Below the pieces are notes generated by a model. It had not been told where the DNA came from. It searched no databases and saw only the letters and a program-made list of their open reading frames with translations. Position numbers and translations under genes: made by a program. Shown in pieces: positions 18,259 through 24,925 of a DNA stretch of 64,000 nt (position 1 is its first letter; each line of letters opens with the position of its first letter). Source of the stretch: Bacteroidota bacterium (lineage in GTDB: Bacteria > Bacteroidota > Bacteroidia > Flavobacteriales_D > Crocinitomicaceae); the NCBI GenBank assembly GCA_016192075.1, contig JACPUU010000002.1, positions 124,001 to 188,000 of the forward strand, given 5' to 3'.

Positions 18259-18741
18259 TGATAAAAATTTTAGTGAATAATTGAAAGTAAATGTTTGACT
18301 CATTCCAAAGAAAACCCAAAGTCATGGGGGACAGTTTTTACGTTTGACAAACAAAACCAACTGAATATGTTTCCTATGTGAAAAATATCTTTCAGCGTTC
18401 ATAGTATCAAAATTACGGGGCTCTTAAAAAATAAAAAGTCTTTTTCTAAAGACTCAGCGCGGTGAAATTTACTTCATGAAGACGGAATTCTGATCCATGA
18501 AGGAAGGTCTAAATTAGAATTAAAAAGCCTATCGATTGTAAACGAATAATATACAATTGGGATTTTAACAAAGGGACGTAATTCCCGCATTCAATTATTG
18601 CGGGTACCCGCATATCAAATTGAAAAATTTAGCGGAAACCCGCAATAAAATAACCTGATTTGTTTAGGGAAAACCCTTAATTGAAAATCCGTAATAATAT
18701 TCGTCCAATGAAACCGTTAATAGCTTTACTAGAAAAGAAGT
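18259..18741. other. Divergent intergenic region
   Basis: There is no gene here. The stretch separates the second subtilase operon (minus) from the T9SS gene at 18742 (plus) and contains the perfect palindrome at 18599-18612 and several CCCGCA copies. Confidence 0.4.
18599..18612. repeat. Perfect 14-base palindrome in a CCCGCA repeat cluster
   Basis: TGCGGGTACCCGCA is its own reverse complement. Further CCCGCA copies lie at 18584-18589 and 18639-18644, so the first copy and the palindrome can also form a hairpin. The region is otherwise AT-rich, which makes the GC blocks stand out. It could be a regulator site or a transcription end signal between divergent genes. Confidence 0.4.
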
Positions 18742-21000
18742 ATGAAATTTTGCGCCACTTACATTTTGGGACTTGTGACATTTGTTGCGAATGCACAAAC
18801 CGAATTTGTCTCTCCACTTTTGAATAACCCCAATATACAAGCAACTCCCACTCAGATGCGTTCCGGTGAGAGCATAGACAGCACGTTTGTATATCATATT
18901 GATACACTCAATTTGCCTGTTTATGACGATTTTTCTGTGAGCAGATTTGAAAAATATGATGCGAATTATATCGATCCCAATGTTACTTCTCAGCAATATT
19001 TCTATTTAATGAATAGCACCAATGACATTCCTCAAAATCCTACGGCTATATTCTGCGATTCTTCGCACAATCGTCATGAAACAGTTTCAGTTGTTGCAGG
19101 AATTCCAACGACAAGCATTGATTATTTTTCTGCCGCGATGCCAATTTGGGTAAATGATCTTAGTTTGTTTCCTGTTCAAGGCGAAATCAAAAATGTGTTT
19201 CAGGAATGCTATACGCTTCGAGATACGGTTATAGATGGAATTCCAGACCCGGATCAGGATACTATTTTCTATACATCATTGCCTGATTATATTCAGGACT
19301 CCGCAAATGTTTTCTTTGTTGATATTGATGCCCAGGATAGAATCTGGGTTGATAATTACGCGTATCACAATTACACTTTTTCAGTTGCTCCCTGGTCACT
19401 TGGCGTTGCTACTTTGGACGGTGTTGATGAGAATGGGTGGCCTTATGATTTTGATAATTTGTCTGCCCAGGGATCGGCGGATGTTCTTACCTCAAAGCCA
19501 ATAAATCTTGCCGGGAAAACAAATGTGTGGCTGACTTTTTTATACCAGGCCAAAGGATATGGTGATGATCCGGAACCCAATGACAGCTTAATCCTTGAAT
19601 GGTGGCTGCCAGACTACAACGCATGGTTACCGAGTACGTGGTGGGTGGTGGGAAATATACCAAATGACGTGTGGAAACTCAGACATCAAGCCATTCCCAC
19701 ATTAGCATTGGACAACGGATTCAGATTTAGATTCAGAAATGTTGCTTCGACTTCCGGTGCCCTGGATCACTGGCATATTGATTATGTGATACTGAAGGAC
19801 AATCAATTTGCTGGAGATACAATTATCAATGATCTTGCTATTTCAGAACCAATAAAAAGTTTTCTTAATACCTATACGGCAGTTCCCTGGGATCATTTCC
19901 AGAACACTACCTCTGGAGATAAGATGCTGACAACCCTCAAAGTGACCGCATTCAACAGTGCAACAACACCTACTAATTTTGACGATGGAGAATTGGAAGT
20001 AACTTATTCAGGAATCCTCCAGGGTGGTGGTCCATTTGTATTACCAAATCCTGGAGTCGCTCCTGGTTGGACAGGGAATTGGGAGATTGGTATGAATCAA
20101 TACCCGTATGCCTTGTCTTCAAATTACATTTACGATCAGTCAGTAACTTCAAATCCCCAAGCCAGATTTGATGTGAAGCTGAACATCGCGGCGGCGGTAG
20201 CTGGTTCAAATGTGTATGCAGAAAATGATACCACCTATTTTTCTCAGAGGTTTGATAACTATTATGCTTATGACGATGGTTCAGCAGAAGCAGCATACGG
20301 CATAACCGGCGATCACGCGCTCCTTGCTTACAAGTTTACCGCGTATGAAGAAGATACACTTACCGGAATCCTAATGCACTTTGTTCCGAGTGTAAATGAT
20401 GTAAGTGATGAGACTTTTCTTTTGACCATTTGGGATGACAATGGAGGCGTTCCCGGAAACATTATTTATCAGGACGATTATTTCAATACGCATTCACCAA
20501 TTTATAGTGGAGGTATCAGCGCATTTAAGTACTACAAATTTATGAATGAACAGCATGTTGTTGTACCTCAAACTTTCTACGTTGGATGGGAACAAATTGA
20601 ATCCATTAGTTTAAATGTGGGGATGGACAGAAACATTAATAACGGTTCCAAAATATACCGGAACAATACGGGAACATGGCTGACCTCTTCTTTCCAGGGT
20701 TCGTTGCTCATTCGTCCGGTATTTTCAACAGACTTAAATTATACACTTTCAAAGGATCAAAATCAGGTTGAAGAAACCGAAATTTTGGTCTATCCTAATC
20801 CGACTGAAAATTTTATTTCAATTCTTGGAGCAAGTGGAGACTTCATTGTTACGGTTTATGATTTAAGTGGCCGGGCTGTGGCACAATCGGAGAACGAAAA
20901 CAGAATTGATGTTTCAGGACTTCAAACGGGAATATATCTTGTCAACATTGAAGACCAGAGTGGGACTTCCTTATTTTCTGGCAAAATTGCAAAGCTTTAA
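18742..21000 (+). CDS. Large secreted T9SS sorting-domain protein
   Basis: This is a 752-residue protein with a signal peptide (MKFCATYILGLVTFVANAQT). The body is beta-rich and Asp/Asn/aromatic-rich; residues about 200-370 look like a jelly-roll or MAM-like module (DNLSAQGSADVLTSKPI, VWLTFLYQAKGYGD, FRFRFRNVAS, DHWHIDYVIL), and residues about 500-650 like a second sandwich. The C-terminus is a T9SS type A domain (VYPNPTENFISIL, DLSGRAV, GIYLVNI). No catalytic residues were recognised. It probably acts as an adhesin or matrix protein at the cell surface. Confidence 0.8.
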   Translation: MKFCATYILGLVTFVANAQTEFVSPLLNNPNIQATPTQMRSGESIDSTFVYHIDTLNLPVYDDFSVSRFEKYDANYIDPNVTSQQYFYLMNSTNDIPQNPTAIFCDSSHNRHETVSVVAGIPTTSIDYFSAAMPIWVNDLSLFPVQGEIKNVFQECYTLRDTVIDGIPDPDQDTIFYTSLPDYIQDSANVFFVDIDAQDRIWVDNYAYHNYTFSVAPWSLGVATLDGVDENGWPYDFDNLSAQGSADVLTSKPINLAGKTNVWLTFLYQAKGYGDDPEPNDSLILEWWLPDYNAWLPSTWWVVGNIPNDVWKLRHQAIPTLALDNGFRFRFRNVASTSGALDHWHIDYVILKDNQFAGDTIINDLAISEPIKSFLNTYTAVPWDHFQNTTSGDKMLTTLKVTAFNSATTPTNFDDGELEVTYSGILQGGGPFVLPNPGVAPGWTGNWEIGMNQYPYALSSNYIYDQSVTSNPQARFDVKLNIAAAVAGSNVYAENDTTYFSQRFDNYYAYDDGSAEAAYGITGDHALLAYKFTAYEEDTLTGILMHFVPSVNDVSDETFLLTIWDDNGGVPGNIIYQDDYFNTHSPIYSGGISAFKYYKFMNEQHVVVPQTFYVGWEQIESISLNVGMDRNINNGSKIYRNNTGTWLTSSFQGSLLIRPVFSTDLNYTLSKDQNQVEETEILVYPNPTENFISILGASGDFIVTVYDLSGRAVAQSENENRIDVSGLQTGIYLVNIEDQSGTSLFSGKIAKL

Positions 21001-21019
21001 AAAATGGATAGAAACAAAC

Positions 21020-21802
21020 CTAGCAGATATTCTTTGATATTGTCAAGACATACCCCACTACCATGCCAGTATCTCTTATTTGGTCATAATAATCATAGTT
21101 GTATCTTTCGTGCCAGCCACCATTAGCCTCCAGGGAAGCATAAATAATTTCAAACATTTCTACATTAAAATTCAGTATCGGGTAAATTAGCTTAAGATCT
21201 TCGCACTTTTTTTCCCAATAACTTTGCTCCTCGGCTGTTCTTGATTTTATAAAATCATCTGTGACAAGAATATTGTCCTTATCAATTCGCCTTAGAAAAC
21301 CGCAAAAGCAATACTCGATGCTATTTGGAGAAATATTATCCGATCTTATCATTGCATCACTCATTCTCTTCACATCATGAATAATATCCCCTGCGACTTT
21401 ATTTATACCCTTTAATTCTATTCCTACTAAGGTTCTTTCTTCCATGAACGTACTATTCCCTAACTCTTCCCTCGTTATTGCAATGTCAATTTTTTGGTGA
21501 TGGTTTTTGGTAGGAGAATGCCCATCTTGTCTAAAAGTCGGTTCTCTATCATAAAAATCCTTTATGTTCCAGTCCATTTCACTAAAAGCATTGTTAAAAA
21601 AATACAGGACTGGATATTCAATTCGAATTTTGAAAGAATAATCCTGATTCCACTCAAGTAATTGTTGAGCGACATTAACGGTGAGTAAATATTCACGTAC
21701 CTGATCAGTAAAGTTTGTATAGGAACCTATAAGAAGGATATTCTGTCTATATCCTTTCCTCAATCCTATTTTAATACTCTCCTTTATCTCAGTTGAATTC
21801 AT
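21020..21802 (-). CDS. Probable PD-(D/E)XK nuclease-fold protein
   Basis: The protein has 260 residues and no signal. The middle has the restriction-nuclease pattern: Asp106 in KIDIAI, then 23 residues later Glu129-Leu-Lys131 in VGIELKG. This D..ExK spacing on two strands with charged helices around it fits a PD-(D/E)XK core, as in HNH-free restriction enzymes and many defence effectors. The N-terminal part may be a specificity or dimer region. It lies convergent to the T9SS gene and next to the four-gene unknown cluster. Family not recognised; the nuclease call rests on motif spacing alone. Confidence 0.5.
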   Translation of the reverse strand: MNSTEIKESIKIGLRKGYRQNILLIGSYTNFTDQVREYLLTVNVAQQLLEWNQDYSFKIRIEYPVLYFFNNAFSEMDWNIKDFYDREPTFRQDGHSPTKNHHQKIDIAITREELGNSTFMEERTLVGIELKGINKVAGDIIHDVKRMSDAMIRSDNISPNSIEYCFCGFLRRIDKDNILVTDDFIKSRTAEEQSYWEKKCEDLKLIYPILNFNVEMFEIIYASLEANGGWHERYNYDYYDQIRDTGMVVGYVLTISKNIC

Positions 21803-21942
21803 TTTGGACGTCGGAGTTTGTTAATTTCATATTTCCACGAAGACGGTCTTGTGAATAGAACAATCACAAAAAAATTCAACACATATTTTATTTTTTTCAT
21901 TTCTTAAAACTTAAAGATGTTATTCAAGTTTAATCGAGAGTT

Positions 21943-22380
21943 TTACTTCATGAGATCGAAATCATCATTGGTAGAAATGGGGAAATTTGAACCAGATGTT
22001 TCTTTTGTCTTTATTGATTTTCTAACCCTGATAAGCGCTTCCTGGTTTATTAAATCCTGGAGCAGATTTTCATAATATTTAATCGGTTTCTCGGTCTTCA
22101 GGTTATAAACATTTTTCATTTTCCGGATTTGATGTCTAATAACTTCCTGCATATTATCTTTAAGAAAGGTGACACAAAATTTTTGCGCTTCTGGTCGCGT
22201 ATCAAGAATAATTCGATTGGTCGTGCTTACATCTGCCAGCGTTGGAAGAATTACCCAACATCGTCTATCCTCAGTTTGTTGGATAACGAAACGACTATAA
22301 CTGTCCGGTAACTCAGGACAAAATCCCTCAATTTCTTTTGAAGAACCCTTGGCCGCTCTCCATTCTATCTCATCAAACAT
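21943..22380 (-). CDS. Hypothetical protein, last gene of a four-gene unknown cluster
   Basis: The ATG at 22380 (MFDEIEWRAAKGSSKEIEGF) gives 145 residues; a TTG at 22404 would add 8. The product is soluble: a short N-terminal helix with IEW, then strands (SYSRFVIQQTEDRRCWVILP, TNRIILDTR), then a long basic helix (QEVIRHQIRKMKNVYNL), and an acidic tail (NDDFDLMK). A perfect 10-base inverted repeat lies 37 bases upstream, which suggests its own regulated promoter. No family recognised. Confidence 0.5.
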   Translation of the reverse strand: MFDEIEWRAAKGSSKEIEGFCPELPDSYSRFVIQQTEDRRCWVILPTLADVSTTNRIILDTRPEAQKFCVTFLKDNMQEVIRHQIRKMKNVYNLKTEKPIKYYENLLQDLINQEALIRVRKSIKTKETSGSNFPISTNDDFDLMK

Positions 22381-22416
22381 AACCTTTTCTTCAAACGACG
22401 CCAAAAGTTACGAATA

Positions 22417-22439
22417 AAAACGTAAACGATTTACGTTTT
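22417..22439. promoter_or_regulatory. Perfect inverted repeat, likely operator
   Basis: AAAACGTAAA-CGA-TTTACGTTTT has two perfect 10-base arms around a 3-base spacer. A further half site TTACG lies at 22408-22412. It sits in the only sizable gap within the minus-strand cluster, directly upstream of the 21943 gene. The size and symmetry fit a dimeric HTH repressor site better than a terminator, as there is no long GC stem. Confidence 0.55.
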
Positions 22440-22466
22440 AAAGGTTGCTGTTGCAAAAATGCGTGA

Positions 22467-22727
22467 TTATTGATCCTCTCCCAGGATCTCATCCAATTGG
22501 GGCAAATATTTCTCTATAATTTCGTTTGCCTCTTTATCAAATAGATTCATGTGTTCTTTCATTGAAATATTATGGTCGTCCTGGTATCTTTCAAAAGGCT
22601 TGTTTGTTTTTACAATGTCAATTATAGGCCGCATGAATACCCATGTCATAAACTCATCCAGCACAAGGGGTTTGCGGGTTAAATCGCTGAATCTTTTTGA
22701 ATCTGATCGGAATTGAGTGAGATCCAT
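22467..22727 (-). CDS. Small hypothetical acidic protein
   Basis: This is an 86-residue, mostly helical protein (QFRSDSKRFSDLTRK at the N-terminus, EANEIIEKYLPQLDEILGEDQ at the acidic C-terminus) without signal or membrane segment. It follows the 22737 gene by 9 bases and should be in its operon. It has no match I recognise. Small acidic proteins next to HTH regulators are sometimes antitoxins or DNA mimics, but nothing here proves that. Confidence 0.5.
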   Translation of the reverse strand: MDLTQFRSDSKRFSDLTRKPLVLDEFMTWVFMRPIIDIVKTNKPFERYQDDHNISMKEHMNLFDKEANEIIEKYLPQLDEILGEDQ

Positions 22728-22736
22728 ATACAGCCA

Positions 22737-23147
22737 TTACAGGTTTTCAATTCGCTTGTTTGCATATTCTATAAAAAATGCTTTCACCAAGTAGCGAACA
22801 AAATCAATCAATTGTGCTTTAGATAATTTGGGTAAAAAGGGGATGCAGCTCAAGCCTTGATATTCGAGCCTCTCGCATGAAATGTAGAATTGAAAATTCC
22901 CTGGATGGCAGAGGAATGGATCTCCCGTTATAATTATTACGGTATGTCGGTAAATGCCGTTTTCAAATGGTTTCCGCAATACGTAAGCCTCAAATTGAAT
23001 AGGAAAGTTCCAAAATGGTCCTTTCGACGGGGAATGATAATTGAATTCAAATTCATCCTCTATATGCTCATCCGGTGCTGGCAGTTCGTATTGCAATTTA
23101 CAACTGTTATTCTCAAAGGGTGGCTTTAATTCTTTGTCCTTGTTCAT
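22737..23147 (-). CDS. Hypothetical protein
   Basis: The product has 136 residues, with an acidic, Pro-rich N-terminal third (PAPDEHIEDEFEFNYHSPSKG), a beta-rich middle (PIQFEAYVLRKPF, YRHTVIIITGDPF, FQFYISCERLEYQG), then a helix (SKAQLIDFVRYLVKAFFIEYANK). It starts at an ATG 3 bases after the stop of the gene upstream and is followed 9 bases later by the 86-residue gene. I do not recognise the fold or family. Confidence 0.5.
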   Translation of the reverse strand: MNKDKELKPPFENNSCKLQYELPAPDEHIEDEFEFNYHSPSKGPFWNFPIQFEAYVLRKPFENGIYRHTVIIITGDPFLCHPGNFQFYISCERLEYQGLSCIPFLPKLSKAQLIDFVRYLVKAFFIEYANKRIENL

Positions 23148-23150
23148 TTT

Positions 23151-23453
23151 TTAGAGATTTTGCAGACAGAGGAAAGCGTAAATTTTCTTAGCGAGATCTT
23201 CTAATTTTTTCCGACCATTTTTTAGATCAATCCTGTGAACCTTTTTGCAATACCTTAGATATTGCTCATAAATACGCTCGTTCTTGGGGTTGTCTTTGTC
23301 AAGCCCCATCAGCTCAAAGATGTTTGAGCTAATGTTCAAGCAATAGTAAGCTGTATCTGGGCTGAGCTGATCGAGAATTATGAGCAGTTTAGTATTTACC
23401 AGGTCGTCTTGAATCATAGACAAGACCAACCGTTGCTTCTTCTTTTTGCGCAT
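23151..23453 (-). CDS. Hypothetical basic helical protein, first gene of the unknown cluster
   Basis: The ATG at 23453 gives exactly 100 residues (MRKKKKQRLVLSMIQDDLVN); a TTG at 23474 would add 7. The sequence is helical: LVNTKLLIILDQL, TAYYCLNISSNIFELMGL, NERIYEQYLRYCKKVHRI. The very basic N-terminus suggests nucleic-acid contact. The promoter region is shared with the divergent XRE gene and carries TATCGTA repeats. Family not recognised. Confidence 0.5.
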   Translation of the reverse strand: MRKKKKQRLVLSMIQDDLVNTKLLIILDQLSPDTAYYCLNISSNIFELMGLDKDNPKNERIYEQYLRYCKKVHRIDLKNGRKKLEDLAKKIYAFLCLQNL

Positions 23454-23500
23454 ATCAAAATTTTTTTTCAACAATTCAAAACTACAAAATAATACTTAAA

Positions 23501-23540
23501 TACGACAAATTTTATCGTATATCAATGAAATTATATCGTA
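23501..23540. promoter_or_regulatory. TATCGTA repeat operator between divergent genes
   Basis: Three half sites lie in the 160-base divergent spacer: TACGA at 23501, TATCGTA at 23513-23519 and TATCGTA at 23534-23540. The two identical copies are 21 bases apart, two turns of the helix, on the same face of DNA, and the first is inverted to them. This is a typical layout for repression by a small XRE protein such as the one encoded from 23614. Confidence 0.5.
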
Positions 23541-23601
23541 ATTAATGTTTTAGATGGCTGATAGCCTAAGAATTAGAAGTAAACAGAAAGGCATTTAATG
23601 A

Positions 23602-23609
23602 TAATTTTG
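23602..23609 (+). promoter_or_regulatory. -7 promoter box immediately before the XRE gene
   Basis: TAATTTTG fits TAnnTTTG and ends 4 bases before the ATG at 23614. Transcription would then start at or just before the start codon, giving a leaderless mRNA as is known for some phage repressors. It could also be chance in this AT-rich spacer. Confidence 0.4.
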
Positions 23610-23613
23610 GAAT

Positions 23614-23826
23614 ATGCCTGATAAACCCGAGAAAATCAACCGCATCAAAGTCGTTCTTTCGGAAAAAGATATGACTATGGCTCAGTTGGCCAAGCTGGTT
23701 GATAGAAATCCCGATTCGATTTCGAGGATATGTAGGAATGAATCCCAACCAACCTTAAAATTGCTTAAGAAAATTGCGTTGGCCTTAGATGTGGACATCA
23801 AAGACTTGCTTATATCAACTAAGTAG
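23614..23826 (+). CDS. XRE/Cro-C1 family HTH repressor-like protein
   Basis: This 70-residue protein is a complete small XRE domain: INRIKVVLSEKDMTMAQLAKLV, the recognition helix region NPDSISRICRNESQP, then LKKIALALDVDIKDLL. It is a paralogue of the 3681-3926 protein. It is divergent from four unknown genes, with TATCGTA repeats between them, and followed after 34 bases by the Ntn-like gene on the same strand. It is the likely regulator of both arms. Confidence 0.85.
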   Translation: MPDKPEKINRIKVVLSEKDMTMAQLAKLVDRNPDSISRICRNESQPTLKLLKKIALALDVDIKDLLISTK

Positions 23827-23860
23827 TTGGTACACAAGGCTGGTTCTAAATAGTGATTTC

Positions 23861-24703
23861 ATGGAAAGTTTGGCATTTATAATCAATCAGTATTTTGCGC
23901 TAATAGCCGTCGACTCGCGATACGAAATTAATACCGGGCCATTTACTGTGAAAATGCCAGCAGCGAAGAAGGTATTCAAATTAGCCGACGCTATTGTCAT
24001 TGCCGGTATCGGTAGCCCTTACAGGGTGACAGATGTAAATAATTATCTTTCTAGACTTCTTGAAAGTGGGCGCGAAATTTCTCATGAATCTATTTTGAAT
24101 GACCTGGATTTTGCTTTTAATAACGCTGAATCTGGATTTTCAAATGAAATAAATGAATTAAAAAATGTGTTGACCCGATTCGTTGATGAAAATGGATACT
24201 TAAGGACGAATGATGTCCTTGAATTCTTTAAAGACGAACCTGCAAAAATAGCCTTGTTGCAAGAGTCAATTTTATTATCCCATAAATCTGTTCCAGGAAT
24301 TACCCAAATCATGCTGATCTCATGGGATAAAGACTTACCGTCATTGCGCGTGACCCTAGTGCTTTCTGTGGGACAAAACCTGGTACGAAATGATCTTGAC
24401 TTTGTTCCGGGTGGTATTTATCTCAAATTGCTGAGCGGACATACCGAGGCTGATCGAATTCTCTCTGTTGAATCGGAGTTAAATGCGCGATTAAACTCAA
24501 TTGTTGAGAATATTAGAGCGTGGGATGAGAATGAGACAAATTACTTTATGGATAATGCAAGGGAATTGCTTGCAGAAGGATTAAGACAAATTTGCCCATA
24601 TTCCGAAGAACCGAATATTTTGTTTTATGAACTAAGTAACCGAACAGATTTTAAAATCACTGAACCGGATTTAAAACTTGATCTTATAAAGTTTAATCGA
24701 TAG
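23861..24703 (+). CDS. Unknown protein resembling the proteasome/HslV (Ntn hydrolase) fold
   Basis: The ATG at 23861 gives 280 residues; the frame also opens upstream within the HTH gene, but that part overlaps it and is unlikely to be used. By eye the order of elements matches proteasome beta-type proteins: a strand FALIAVDSRYEIN, then KVFKLADAIVIAGIGSP (like the proteasome K-I-x-x-L-x-D-x-x-x-x-x-x-G strand pair), a helix with VNNYLSRLLESG, and near the end FVPGGIYLKLLSG (glycine turn) with a helix NARELLAEGLRQICPYS and a last strand ILFYELSNRTDF. No N-terminal Thr, Ser or Cys follows the start Met, so it may not be a self-processing hydrolase. An insertion of about 90 residues splits the fold. 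The assignment is tentative. Confidence 0.4.
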   Translation: MESLAFIINQYFALIAVDSRYEINTGPFTVKMPAAKKVFKLADAIVIAGIGSPYRVTDVNNYLSRLLESGREISHESILNDLDFAFNNAESGFSNEINELKNVLTRFVDENGYLRTNDVLEFFKDEPAKIALLQESILLSHKSVPGITQIMLISWDKDLPSLRVTLVLSVGQNLVRNDLDFVPGGIYLKLLSGHTEADRILSVESELNARLNSIVENIRAWDENETNYFMDNARELLAEGLRQICPYSEEPNILFYELSNRTDFKITEPDLKLDLIKFNR

Positions 24704-24711
24704 AATAATGA

Positions 24712-24909
24712 AATGTTAGTGCAGTAACAAAACTATACTTAGTAGTCCATTATGACGCAAAGAAAAAGAAAGACAAGGCAAAAGAAGCTGGAAAAATTGA
24801 TATGTTTCGGTTAACCTTTGGCGAAGAATTTATGCGCCAACATACTGGTCAAATAATCACTGATCAGAACTTCGCCATTGTCGAACTGATTGCAAATACT
24901 TGAGATGCG
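24712..24909 (+). pseudogene. Remnant of a GHKL/Hsp90-like ATPase
   Basis: An open stretch without a usable start reads LVVHYDAKKKKDKAKEAG, then FRLTFGEEFMRQHTGQ and FAIVELIANT, and stops at TGA (24901). The next two codons are GAT GCG, then another TGA. ELIANT-stop-DA is exactly the GHKL N-box E-x3-N-x2-D-A with the residue before D lost to a stop, which a TGG to TGA change explains. Nothing resembling the rest of the ATPase follows before the convergent helicase gene at 24926. I read it as the dead 5' end of a former gene of this island. Confidence 0.6.
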
Positions 24910-24925
24910 TGAGTCTAGTTGAAAT

